Shown here: positions 22,004 to 32,820 of the stretch, in pieces | How positions within the stretch are numbered: position 1 is the first letter of the stretch | Layout of the letters: each line of letters starts with the position of its first letter | Source of the DNA: Nautiliaceae bacterium | GTDB lineage: Bacteria > Campylobacterota > Campylobacteria > Campylobacterales > Nautiliaceae | Length of the DNA: 33,069 nt | Assembly: GCA_027062285.1 (NCBI GenBank) | Contig: JAMOTL010000063.1 | Location: 1 to 33,069 of the forward strand | Reading direction: 5' to 3' | Made by a program: the position numbers and the translations under genes | The notes under the pieces: model-generated | What the model was told of the DNA's origin: nothing | What the model saw: only the letters and a program-made list of their open reading frames with translations | Database searches by the model: none

Positions 22004-22011
22004 TCTTCCCT
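21983..22011. terminator. Bidirectional hairpin terminator at the nusB end
   Basis: AGGGAAGA (21983-21990) pairs with TCTTCCCT (22004-22011) around a 13-base A-rich loop. On the plus strand it is followed by ATTTTAG, and the left side is T-poor. The stem overlaps the ends of both convergent genes (nusB and the host-attachment-family gene), which are only 6 bases apart, so it probably serves both. Confidence 0.6.
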
Positions 22012-22483
22012 ATTTTAGTATATCAGGTTTGAATTCTTCAATAAGTTTGTTTTTATCGGTTTTTAACAAATCTTTTTCTATAAGTCTGAATATTTTATCA
22101 CTATATTTCATAGCGTTTAATACGTCATTTGAAATTATTTTTGGAAGTGATAAAAATACTTTCTTATCTCCGTACCGTTCAATCAACATATCAATATCTT
22201 CCGCTACAGCTTTTACAGCTTCTTTATAGATTTCATCTTTTAGATTATGATTTTCTCCGCTTGCGGCTCTATTTAAAAATCCCGCTTTTTTTACATCTCC
22301 GGTGGTATCAGTAATCAAATCAGAAAGTTTTTTATGACTTTCAACAACATCAATCGCAGTTAAAAAATCAAGTTTAATTTCATTCGGTTTTAAACCGGCC
22401 TCCGCTTCAAGAGTTCTTGGAGCAGCTTTGTAAGCTTTTATTTCCCCAAGAGATGCTACTATTACCAAATCACCTACTTTCAT
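22010..22483 (-). CDS. Host-attachment (AtsE/BaeRF-type) family protein, 157 aa
   Basis: Resembles the Host_attach family (PF10116): MKVGDLVIVASLGEIKAYKAAP at the start, GENHNLKDEIYKEAVKAVAEDIDMLIERY, and VFLSLPKIISNDVLNAMKYSDKIFRLIEKDLLKTD. The family name comes from an Agrobacterium attachment phenotype, while the fold is related to archaeal/eukaryotic release factor domains (BaeRF), possibly a ribosome-linked role. Function here is not known. No signal peptide. The ATG is preceded by AAGGAG. It is monocistronic by position. Confidence 0.75.
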   Translation of the reverse strand: MKVGDLVIVASLGEIKAYKAAPRTLEAEAGLKPNEIKLDFLTAIDVVESHKKLSDLITDTTGDVKKAGFLNRAASGENHNLKDEIYKEAVKAVAEDIDMLIERYGDKKVFLSLPKIISNDVLNAMKYSDKIFRLIEKDLLKTDKNKLIEEFKPDILK

Positions 22484-22509
22484 TCGTTCTCCTTTTTGTT
22501 AATTATACA

Positions 22510-23094
22510 TTAAATTTTCGGTAATTGCCAATTTCGTATATGAGCTATAATTCTTAGAAACACACCTACAATAAATATTGTTAGAATATAAAAAAAATCA
22601 TTTGGTAAGAAATATACTAATAAAGCCACTAAAATTGCTATACTCCCGTAAAATTTTTCTTTTAGAATAAAAGGAATATGATTTATAAGCATATCTCTAA
22701 ACATCCCTCCTCCAACGGCTGTAATAAGAGCCAAAGTAGCCACTCCGAAAATATTAAACCCCTTCATCTCTCCTACAATTGCCCCTGATATGGCAAAACT
22801 AACGAGCCCTATGGAATCACTGAGTAAAAAGAGTCTATTTTTTTCAAAATCAAATCTGTGAAATTTAAAATAAATCCCTATCAACACTACCAAAAGCACC
22901 AAAATTCCCGGTAATATATCGGTAAAAGCATAAATCTCTCTATCAGCAATAACATCCCTTATAATACCCCCACCAAGAGCCGTCAAAAACGCACTTATAA
23001 TAATCCCAAGTAAATCAAGGCCGTTTTTCACGCCTATAATAAAGCCGCTTATAGCAAACGCCACTATTCCTATAATATCGGTAATTTCTAACAT
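22510..23094 (-). CDS. TRIC-like/UPF0126 membrane protein, 194 aa
   Basis: About six to seven membrane helices in two related halves, each carrying a glycine triplet before a charged R-D/R-D-M motif: [20 protein letters not shown] and [20 protein letters not shown]. This is the UPF0126/YadS family, related to eukaryotic TRIC cation channels, and some bacterial relatives are tied to glycine uptake. Substrate is not clear from sequence. It starts inside the end of ruvC, with a 7-base overlap, and is translated downstream of it. Confidence 0.85.
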   Translation of the reverse strand: MLEITDIIGIVAFAISGFIIGVKNGLDLLGIIISAFLTALGGGIIRDVIADREIYAFTDILPGILVLLVVLIGIYFKFHRFDFEKNRLFLLSDSIGLVSFAISGAIVGEMKGFNIFGVATLALITAVGGGMFRDMLINHIPFILKEKFYGSIAILVALLVYFLPNDFFYILTIFIVGVFLRIIAHIRNWQLPKI

Positions 23095-23552
23095 TTTATC
23101 CTCTGTGAGTGAGTAATGGCCACCGCTATGGCATCGGTAATATCAAGAGGTTTTATATCACCTTTTAAACCCAAAATTCTTTTAACCATAAAAGCAACCT
23201 GCTCTTTTTTTGCCTTTCCGTTTCCGGTAACTGCTCTTTTTACCTGAAGAGGCGTATATTCGGCAAAATTTCCGTGTACCTGTAAAATCCTAAGAGACAA
23301 TGCTCCTCTAAATTGAGCTAGTTTTAAAACTGTTTTTGGATTATAAGCATAAAAAATATCTTCAATCGCCACTTCATCAATCGGATTTTTTAAAATAATA
23401 TCCAGTCCCTCTATCAACTGAGAAAGCTGATATTGTAACTCTTTTTCAGTGATTTTTATAAAACCGGCATCCAATAACTGTAATTTTGGCGTGGTTTCTA
23501 TAATAGCATATCCGCATCTGATAGTTCCGGGATCTATTCCAAGTATTTTCAT
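23088..23552 (-). CDS. ruvC: Holliday junction resolvase RuvC
   Basis: An endonuclease that cuts Holliday junctions in the RuvABC pathway. Catalytic acids: D7 (ILGIDPGT), E64 ([14 protein letters not shown]), D137 and D140 ([13 protein letters not shown]). The DNA-binding loop [15 protein letters not shown] and [17 protein letters not shown] are family typical. Length 154 is normal. It is divergent from dnaA, with DnaA-box-like sequences in the 152-base spacer. Confidence 0.96.
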   Translation of the reverse strand: MKILGIDPGTIRCGYAIIETTPKLQLLDAGFIKITEKELQYQLSQLIEGLDIILKNPIDEVAIEDIFYAYNPKTVLKLAQFRGALSLRILQVHGNFAEYTPLQVKRAVTGNGKAKKEQVAFMVKRILGLKGDIKPLDITDAIAVAITHSQRIKC

Positions 23553-23691
23553 TCACACTTCTTTCATGTTTTATTCACATTTAATTCACTATGTGAATAA
23601 CTTTATTAGACATTTAATTTCCATTATGTTAAAATTAAATTCACATAACTTTTCACAATATATTCACAATGTGAAAAAAATTTTATTCACA
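23549..23691. other. oriC-like DnaA-box cluster upstream of dnaA
   Basis: The ruvC-dnaA spacer holds three exact TTATTCACA boxes (23571-23579 plus, 23592-23600 minus, 23683-23691 plus). Near matches are TCATTCACA (23549-23557), ATATTCACA (23660-23668), the complement TTTTTCACA (23678-23670) and CTTTTCACA (23649-23657). Their density in about 140 AT-rich bases, directly upstream of dnaA, is typical of a Campylobacterota origin half and of dnaA autoregulation. The exact affinity of each box is unknown. Confidence 0.8.
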
Positions 23692-23704
23692 AAGGAGCTG
23701 TTTT

Positions 23705-25012
23705 TTGTTATTCGATAAAATAAAACAAGAACTAAAACGTGAAAATCAAGTGAATTATAATAAATTTATAAAAAATTTGGAATTCGATGAAGAAAACAGT
23801 GACAGTGCGAGATTAATAATTAAAGCTCCCAATATTTTTATAGCCAATTACGTAAAAAGAAAATATTCTAAAAAAATTGCCGAACTATATCAAAAAGAAA
23901 CAGGAATAGAAGCGGCAGTGGAAATAATTACAAAAGAGATCAAACCAAAAAAATATACCAGTGAAGAAATTCTAACAACCTCCACTCCTTCGGTACTCAT
24001 ACCGGAATATACCTTTGAAAGTTTTATTGTGGGACCATCTAATCAGTTCGCTTACAGTGCAGCTAAAAGCGTAGCTGAAAATCCCGGTAAAAGTTATAAT
24101 CCTCTTTTTATTTACGGAGGGGTCGGTTTAGGTAAAACACACCTCATCCAAGCCATAGGAAACTACCTAAAAAACAAACTAAAAGTAATTTACGTAACAA
24201 GCGAACAATTTATGAACGAATTTAGAGAACATGTAAGAAACCAAACAATGGACAGATTCCACGAAAAATATAGAAACTGCGACGTTTTATTGATTGACGA
24301 CGTTCAATTTTTCGCAGGAAAAGAACAAACCCAAGAAGAATTTTTCCACACTTTTAACGAACTTTACAACCAAAAAAAACAGATATGTCTTACAGCCGAC
24401 AGACCTCCGAAAAAACTTCAAGATCTGGTAGACAGATTAAGAAGCCGCTTTGAAGCCGGTCTCATAGCCGATATCCAACCTCCGGAACTTGAAACAAAAA
24501 TAGAAATCATCAAGAAAAAATGCGAACTTAACGGTATTTATCTCCCGGATGACGTAATTGAATTTATTGCTACAAAACTTGATGATAATATAAGAGAAAT
24601 AGAAGGTATGATAGTAAAATTAAACGCCATGGCAAAACTTTTGGGAATTACGGATATTACTCTTGATTTTGCAAAACAGGCCCTGAAAGAACATATAAAA
24701 GATAAAAAAGAAAATATCACTCTTCAGGATATTATCGAACTTATCGCTAAAGAATTTAACATAAAACCAAGCGAAATAACCTCAAAAAGCAGAAACCAAA
24801 ATATCGTAGCAGCGAGAAGAACTGCTATTTACTTGGCCCGTGAGTTTACAAAGGAATCAACTCCGACAATTGCAAAATATTTCGGACTTAAAGACCACAG
24901 CGCAGTAAGCCACGCAATCAAAAGTTTTAATAAAAAACTAAAAGAAGATAATGATTTTAGAATTAAAATCGAAGAGCTGAAAAATAAAATTCAACTAAGA
25001 AAAGGTGAATAG
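23705..25012 (+). CDS. dnaA: Chromosomal replication initiator DnaA
   Basis: AAA+ initiator of replication. Start is TTG at 23705, with AGGAG at 23693-23697. Domain I lies at about 1-80. The AAA+ core begins at YTFESFIVGPSNQFAYSAA (102-120), with Walker A GGVGLGKT (138-145) and Walker B VLLIDDVQFF (194-203). The C-terminal HTH with the box-binding signature FGLKDHSAVSHAI binds DnaA boxes. Length 435 matches the short DnaA of Campylobacterota, with a minimal domain II. DnaA-box-like clusters lie on both sides. Confidence 0.97.
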   Translation: MLFDKIKQELKRENQVNYNKFIKNLEFDEENSDSARLIIKAPNIFIANYVKRKYSKKIAELYQKETGIEAAVEIITKEIKPKKYTSEEILTTSTPSVLIPEYTFESFIVGPSNQFAYSAAKSVAENPGKSYNPLFIYGGVGLGKTHLIQAIGNYLKNKLKVIYVTSEQFMNEFREHVRNQTMDRFHEKYRNCDVLLIDDVQFFAGKEQTQEEFFHTFNELYNQKKQICLTADRPPKKLQDLVDRLRSRFEAGLIADIQPPELETKIEIIKKKCELNGIYLPDDVIEFIATKLDDNIREIEGMIVKLNAMAKLLGITDITLDFAKQALKEHIKDKKENITLQDIIELIAKEFNIKPSEITSKSRNQNIVAARRTAIYLAREFTKESTPTIAKYFGLKDHSAVSHAIKSFNKKLKEDNDFRIKIEELKNKIQLRKGE

Positions 25013-25110
25013 CGTGAATAAAAAAGTTATTCACTTTCACTTACAAAATGTGAAGATTACGGGGATTTTCAGCAAAATTCAACAATTCACTATAATCTAC
25101 TACTACTACT
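25013..25110. other. oriC-like region between dnaA and dnaN: boxes plus (CTA)4 DnaA-trio-like run
   Basis: Box-like sites: complement TTATTCACG (25021-25013), TTATTCACT (25027-25035), complement ATCTTCACA (25057-25049) and CAATTCACT (25083-25091). Then CTACTACTACTACT at 25097-25110 repeats CTA four times and a half. This resembles the DnaA-trio (repeated 3'-GAT on the other strand) that marks the single-strand entry point for DnaA filaments in Bacillus and other origins. Opening would happen into the AT-rich sequence that follows, up to dnaN. TATAAT at 25091-25096 may also be the dnaN promoter -10. Confidence 0.7.
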
Positions 25111-25137
25111 GTAAGAATTTAAATAAAGGAGAAAGTT

Positions 25138-26190
25138 ATGCACATTAAAATTCAAAAACCTGTTCTTGAGAGTATAATAAACCAGGCACTTCCTTTTACG
25201 GAAAAAAAAGACAACACTCAAATTACTTCTCATATACTGCTACAAGCAGATGAAAACCTAACAATCAAAGCTACAGATAAGGAAATAGGAATAAAAATAA
25301 CAACAGATACTGAAATTTTAGAAAAAGGTATAGTTACTATAAACGGAAAAAGACTGTCTGATATTATTAAAGCCCTACAAAACAAAGAAATAGAAATAAA
25401 AAGCGAAGGTGATACGATTATTATTACACAAGATACATCAATTTATAAACTTACAAGCTTTAATGCAAATGAATTTCCGGAATTTCCAAATCCAAACGAC
25501 TTGGAAAAACTAAATATTCAAAATAACGAATTTTTTGACGCAATTAAAAAAATATTCCCAGTAATCGATACAAATAACCCTAAATACGAATTAAACGGAG
25601 CTCTCTTTGATATAAAAGAAAAAACAAACTTTGTATCAACTGACACAAGAAGACTTGCTGTTTACTACAGTGACGCTACCGGAAAAGAAAACCAAATCAT
25701 CGTTCCAAAAAGAGCAATAAGTGAAATTAAAAGAATATTTAAAGACGATATGGAAATTTTCTATGATGAGGTTTATTTAATTTTAAAAGATGAAAATACA
25801 ATGTTTTTCACAAAATTAATAAACGGAAAATTTCCGGCATATGAAAAAATAATTCCTCAAAGCTTCAATTACGAACTTAAAATCCCAAGAGGAGAGTTTT
25901 TATCACATTTAAAACAGGTAAGCATTATTTCAAACGAAGTAAGAATATCAATTAAAAAAGACAAAATAGAATTCGAAAGCATAAGTGACGAAACTATGCA
26001 AGCAAAAACAAGTTTTGAATACAACAGTAATATAGATGATTTTACTTTTGCGGTAAATAGCAGATATTTAATGGATTTTCTAAATATAATAAATTCAGAT
26101 GAATTTGAACTTTGTCTAAACGAACCGAATATACCGTTTATGTTAAGAGACGGCAAATTCATCACAATAGTAATGCCTCTTAATATTTGA
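25138..26190 (+). CDS. dnaN: DNA polymerase III beta sliding clamp
   Basis: The processivity clamp for the replicative polymerase. The three-repeat fold is recognised by MHIKIQKPVLESIINQALPFTEKK, HILLQADENLTIKATDKEIGI, the NLEKL to STDTRRLAVYY middle domain and a C-terminal NIPFMLRDGKFITIVMPLNI, with the final M-P-L hallmark. Length 350 is in range. It follows dnaA by 125 bases that contain origin elements, and has an AAAGGAGA site and an ATG at 25138. gyrB follows with its own -10 over the dnaN stop. Confidence 0.95.
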   Translation: MHIKIQKPVLESIINQALPFTEKKDNTQITSHILLQADENLTIKATDKEIGIKITTDTEILEKGIVTINGKRLSDIIKALQNKEIEIKSEGDTIIITQDTSIYKLTSFNANEFPEFPNPNDLEKLNIQNNEFFDAIKKIFPVIDTNNPKYELNGALFDIKEKTNFVSTDTRRLAVYYSDATGKENQIIVPKRAISEIKRIFKDDMEIFYDEVYLILKDENTMFFTKLINGKFPAYEKIIPQSFNYELKIPRGEFLSHLKQVSIISNEVRISIKKDKIEFESISDETMQAKTSFEYNSNIDDFTFAVNSRYLMDFLNIINSDEFELCLNEPNIPFMLRDGKFITIVMPLNI

Positions 26191-26196
26191 TATAAT
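26191..26196 (+). promoter_or_regulatory. Extended -10 element of gyrB
   Basis: TGATATAAT spans the dnaN stop codon (TGA 26188-26190) and the following bases, with TATAAT at 26191-26196, 28 bases before the gyrB ATG. It would allow gyrB transcription separate from dnaN. Confidence 0.5.
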
Positions 26197-26224
26197 TAGT
26201 AAAAAGTAGCTTTAAAGGAACTGA

Positions 26225-28501
<2,277 letters not shown>

Positions 28502-28509
28502 GGAAAAAA

Positions 28510-28911
28510 ATGAGCGAAATTAAGTACGGTGAGAGGGAAATAATCGAATTTGATCCTCAAAAAGACCTTGAGATTTGGCCGAATAAAAATAAAAAAAACT
28601 ATAAAATAAAAATAACATTACCTGAATTTATGTGTAAATGCCCTCGCTCCGGTTATCCGGACTTTGCCACTGTGTATCTTGAATATATTCCGGATGAATG
28701 GGTCGTGGAATTGAAGGCGTTGAAACTTTATATCAATTCGTTTATGAATAGATATATCTCTCATGAAGACAGCGCAAACGAAATTTTTGATACTCTATAT
28801 AACAAATTAAAACCAAAATGGATGAAAATCGTTATGGATTTTAACCCAAGAGGAAATGTCCACACTGTAATAGAAATAGACTCCGATACTATAAATAAAA
28901 CTTCTAACTAA
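28510..28911 (+). CDS. queF: NADPH-dependent 7-cyano-7-deazaguanine reductase QueF
   Basis: Reduces preQ0 to preQ1 for queuosine in tRNA. It is of the short, unimodular type (133 residues). Key residues: C44 (KCPRSGYPDFA), D51, QueF motif ELKALKLY (67-74), H85 and E86 (ISHEDS). The spacing C-D-H-E (7, 34, 1) agrees with the known B. subtilis QueF. It starts 8 bases after gyrB, so it is cotranscribed; there is no room for a preQ1 riboswitch. Other queuosine genes are not in the window. Confidence 0.93.
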   Translation: MSEIKYGEREIIEFDPQKDLEIWPNKNKKNYKIKITLPEFMCKCPRSGYPDFATVYLEYIPDEWVVELKALKLYINSFMNRYISHEDSANEIFDTLYNKLKPKWMKIVMDFNPRGNVHTVIEIDSDTINKTSN

Positions 28912-28975
28912 TCTCTTTTTTTATTTTTTTCTTAATATTTTTAATTATCTGACACAAATTTTACACTATATTTTG

Positions 28976-28986
28976 TATAATATAAT
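28976..28986 (+). promoter_or_regulatory. -10 region of the 1268-aa lipoprotein gene
   Basis: TATAAT occurs twice, overlapping by one base (28976-28981 and 28981-28986), within a 102-base gene-free stretch after queF, 28-38 bases before the ATG. No good -35 is present. The T-rich run after the queF stop has no hairpin, so no intrinsic terminator is evident. Confidence 0.45.
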
Positions 28987-29013
28987 TTGTAAAATTTTTT
29001 TTAAGGATAAAGA

Positions 29014-32000
29014 ATGAAAAAGGGAGTAAAGTATTCATTATTTAGTTTAGCGGCATGTTTAATTTTAGTAGGTTGTGGAGGAGGAAGCAGTAGTAATAGT
29101 AGTTCTTCTACTTCCAGTACAACAACTAATAAAACATCAACATTAAATGGTTCAGCTATAGATGGTCCTATTGCTTATGCTAAAGTTTGTTTAGATTTAA
29201 ATTTTAATGAAAAGTGTGATGATAATGAACCTTTTAGTAATACAGATGCTAATGGAAATTTCAGCTTTTCTTATAATCCAGCAGATGAAAATGCAACAAT
29301 TGCTCCAGTATTAGTAGAGCCTACCGATAATTCAATAGATATTTATACCAAAGAAAGTTTTGTTAATAAACTATCCACTCCAAGGACAGGAGAAAATACT
29401 GTTTATGTATCTCCTATATCTACTATTGCTACCAAAAAAGTTTATGTAAAGACAAAAACAAATAAAATTACTGAAACTGAGATAAAAGAAATTAAAGAAA
29501 AAGTATCTAAAGCTTTAAATTTAGAAGAGGATATAACAAATATAAATCCAATTAAAGATAAAAAAAACTTAGCAGTTTCAGTATTTTTGTCTAAATTAGC
29601 AGAAGAAAATCCTGATGTTATTGAAGTTGTTTCAGATAAAATAATTAATGAAAATAAATCAATAGAAGAAGCTATTCCTAAAGAACATCAAACTGTTTTT
29701 AATAATATTATAACAAGTGTTGAGAATAATGAACTAAATGACCCTGTTATACTACAGCAAGCTGTAGAAGTGTCAATTGACACTAATGAAAACATTGTAG
29801 AGAAAATTAATGATACTCAAACTGAAGTAGATTTAGCTAAAGTACTTATAGGAGGGTATTTAAAGGGTATATTTAATGATTTTAAAACATATGATTTAGC
29901 TGGGTTAAATGATATAAAAGTTAATTTAGATTTGAATCCAGAAGATATTGCTGAATCAATATATAATACTTATAGTATTAAAAATATTTCTTCATTAAAT
30001 GAAGCAGTTAATGAAAAAGAAATAAATGTAAAAATCAATGAAAGTGAAATTAAGATTAATCAAATAATCAATACTTACGAAAAATTTAAAAAAATAAAAA
30101 AAGTTTTTGATGAGTTAAATATTTTACATGCTGAAAATATAGGAGATATAAATAAAAAATATTATTTTGATGTGGTAAAAGGTAAACAACTATTCTTACC
30201 TCATAAAGATTATCAAGCATTTATGTTTAAAGAAAACAATATTACTCAAAGTATATATATGAGTGATGAAAATTATGTGGCAATAACAAATAATGAAATA
30301 TTTAATAAAGTATTTGTAATAGAGGATAATAATATTAATGCTTATTTCCCAATTTTAATATCTGATTCTAATAATTTGGATGATATAAAATTAGTGTTGA
30401 GTTATAAAGTTATTGATAATAATAGTATAAAAGATAGATATTTAATTGATGGAAAAATTTATGAAATTGATAGTAATAAAATAAAAGATGGTATTTTGGA
30501 GTTAGATTCGGATAATTATTTTATAGCAACAAAAATTACAGATGATTATTCCATTTTAAATGGTTATATAGTGAAGTTGGAAAATGGAAAAGTTATATCA
30601 GTTAAAACAGCTACTATGGTGTATAGTATTTCTGAAGTTGAAAAATTTTTAGATTCATTACCTTTTAAGCCGATCCCAATTACTTTAAGTGATATAGCTG
30701 GTAAAAAAATTATTTTGGATAATATATTTACTGCTTATTTTACTTCAAATAAAAAAGTGTTTTTTCATAACGAAGATGATTATGACATCATTAATAATGT
30801 TTTAGTAATTTATAATGCTAGTACTAATATAAATGTAATGGTAGCGTTTAAATCTTTAAATGATTCTAATGGAGAAATCAGTTTTTATGATTTTAAGGAT
30901 GAAAAATTATTTGAAAATATGGAGGTAAGAGTAGAATCATTTGATGAAGCAACTTTTAATCCTTATCCTACCTATGTAATAAATAATTCTCAAGTTATGC
31001 TAAAAAATGATGATGATAAACTTAATTTAAATCAAAATGATGAATTACAATTTAATATTGTTGATGATAATGGTACTGGAATACAATGTACTACTAATTT
31101 TAATAGTTTAGAAGAATTTAAAAACGCTTTTGATGGAAATGAACTTATATTAGATGCTGCTGAAAATGAAATAAACTGTTTATATTTGGTAGGGTATAAT
31201 GTTTCTTTAACTGATAAACAAACAGAGATAATTAAGTTTATTGATAATAATGATGGAAGTTATCAAATCCATTTGATAACGGGTTATTTTAGTGGAACAT
31301 ATGAAGAAAATAATGAAACAAAAGAATTTAATATAACTGCAATTGATGATAATATTGTATTTTTTGAAGATGAAAATTTCGAGAATGAATCAGTTGAAAA
31401 TGAAGAAAATCAAACAAATACTAACTCTAGTATAGAAGTGGAACCTTTAACAAATTTATGGGGATATGATTGGGTTAAAATTTTAGCAATGTATCCAGGA
31501 GATGAAAGGTTTAAAGACAATGATGTTGTGATTTACGATGAAAATGAATATATAGTTCTAAGAGCTTATAAAAAAGACAAAATTGATTCAATGGCTGAAA
31601 TAGCAACTAATTTAAATTATGCATCTGGTTTTAATATTAAAGTTAATTTAGAAAATGAAAGTAGTAATTCGAACTTTGGAGCTTTAGGAATTGCTAAAGG
31701 CTATATTAAAACGAATGGTAATGTTGGAAATCTTAAACGTGATGAAAATCTAACTTTTATAGCGGGAATTAAAGTTTATGAAAATTCTATTTCAAGTTGG
31801 GTCTATTTAAATGATAGTGAAGGTAATGAGTATTATCAAACAATAAAAACACAAGACTACTCTGAAGACTTAAATAATTTAAATAGTGATGGTAATGACG
31901 TGATGATTGAGATTAAAGAAGAAAATGGTTCAATTCATTATGTCGTAACAAACGATAATAGTGGAGATGTGATTTTTGATTCTATTGTTAATTTAAAAGA

Positions 32001-32820
32001 TTTAAATATTACTAATTTTGAAGGTTTTAATATAGCAGCTATAAGAAGCCGTATAAAACCTGATAGTGATGGAAATAAGAGTGAAAATATTATTAATGAG
32101 TTTGAAGCTTTTTATCAAATAGATTCAGTAGATGAATTTTTAGAAAAAATAGATTTCGAACCTATGGAGCTAAGTGAATCAGATTTAGTAAATAAAGCGT
32201 TGTATTTGGATATTAAGGAGGAAGGGAATTGTTATATAAAATTTTTAGATAACGGTTCTTATGAATATTATGAAGAAGATAAAGAACCAGAAAGTGGAAC
32301 ATGGAGAGTTGAAAAAAATGTTTTGGTATTAGATGATGTAACATTTGCTGCAATTAGACGTAAAGAAGGTTCTATTTTATATACGACAATATCTGAAAAA
32401 GGAGAGTTATTTAATGAAACAGATGCTTTATTAAAAGGTGATAAAGTTAACAATACAGATGATATCTTAAATATTATTGACAATAAACCGAAAGAAATTG
32501 CAGAAAAAGATTTAAAAGGCACCGTATGGAAACTTTCAGATACTGATAAACTTTATTTGAACGATGATTACTCCGTAAAAGTGGAGTGGGTAGAGGATGG
32601 TAAAACCGTTTCTGCTACAGGAAAGTGGAGTATGGACAATAATATAATTGTAATTGATTTAGATAAGAATGATTTTGATGTAGATAAATCATATATAATT
32701 CCTCTTTATACTGACGAAGACTCTAATGGATTGTTTTTGATTGGCTTATTAAGTATTGATACAGATACAGACGAGAATATTAATATGGTAATGAAGGATG
32801 AGTGGAAAATAGATAATTAA
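29014..32820 (+). CDS. Large modular Asn/Asp-rich surface lipoprotein, 1268 aa
   Basis: Lipobox LILVGC with Cys at 21, then a Gly/Ser/Thr linker (about 22-45). An SdrB/transthyretin-like beta module follows (about 46-90), where DLNFNEKCDDNEP looks like a calcium-binding loop. Then comes a long helical/coiled section (about 150-360), several beta modules, and a module near 815-1030 with a lectin-like (concanavalin-type) flavour. At about 538, 1037 and 1149 a repeat unit begins with an (E/D)FL..x.P.....S/D pattern, followed by W/Y-rich lipocalin-like strands. No known function. It is very acidic and its codons are more AT-rich than those of neighbours, suggesting fast evolution or transfer. It is likely outer-membrane anchored and surface exposed. 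Confidence 0.75.
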   Translation: MKKGVKYSLFSLAACLILVGCGGGSSSNSSSSTSSTTTNKTSTLNGSAIDGPIAYAKVCLDLNFNEKCDDNEPFSNTDANGNFSFSYNPADENATIAPVLVEPTDNSIDIYTKESFVNKLSTPRTGENTVYVSPISTIATKKVYVKTKTNKITETEIKEIKEKVSKALNLEEDITNINPIKDKKNLAVSVFLSKLAEENPDVIEVVSDKIINENKSIEEAIPKEHQTVFNNIITSVENNELNDPVILQQAVEVSIDTNENIVEKINDTQTEVDLAKVLIGGYLKGIFNDFKTYDLAGLNDIKVNLDLNPEDIAESIYNTYSIKNISSLNEAVNEKEINVKINESEIKINQIINTYEKFKKIKKVFDELNILHAENIGDINKKYYFDVVKGKQLFLPHKDYQAFMFKENNITQSIYMSDENYVAITNNEIFNKVFVIEDNNINAYFPILISDSNNLDDIKLVLSYKVIDNNSIKDRYLIDGKIYEIDSNKIKDGILELDSDNYFIATKITDDYSILNGYIVKLENGKVISVKTATMVYSISEVEKFLDSLPFKPIPITLSDIAGKKIILDNIFTAYFTSNKKVFFHNEDDYDIINNVLVIYNASTNINVMVAFKSLNDSNGEISFYDFKDEKLFENMEVRVESFDEATFNPYPTYVINNSQVMLKNDDDKLNLNQNDELQFNIVDDNGTGIQCTTNFNSLEEFKNAFDGNELILDAAENEINCLYLVGYNVSLTDKQTEIIKFIDNNDGSYQIHLITGYFSGTYEENNETKEFNITAIDDNIVFFEDENFENESVENEENQTNTNSSIEVEPLTNLWGYDWVKILAMYPGDERFKDNDVVIYDENEYIVLRAYKKDKIDSMAEIATNLNYASGFNIKVNLENESSNSNFGALGIAKGYIKTNGNVGNLKRDENLTFIAGIKVYENSISSWVYLNDSEGNEYYQTIKTQDYSEDLNNLNSDGNDVMIEIKEENGSIHYVVTNDNSGDVIFDSIVNLKDLNITNFEGFNIAAIRSRIKPDSDGNKSENIINEFEAFYQIDSVDEFLEKIDFEPMELSESDLVNKALYLDIKEEGNCYIKFLDNGSYEYYEEDKEPESGTWRVEKNVLVLDDVTFAAIRRKEGSILYTTISEKGELFNETDALLKGDKVNNTDDILNIIDNKPKEIAEKDLKGTVWKLSDTDKLYLNDDYSVKVEWVEDGKTVSATGKWSMDNNIIVIDLDKNDFDVDKSYIIPLYTDEDSNGLFLIGLLSIDTDTDENINMVMKDEWKIDN

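Noticed and set aside
28502-28509. preQ1 riboswitch ahead of queF
   Set aside because: Only 8 bases separate gyrB and queF, and the gyrB end shows no suitable aptamer.
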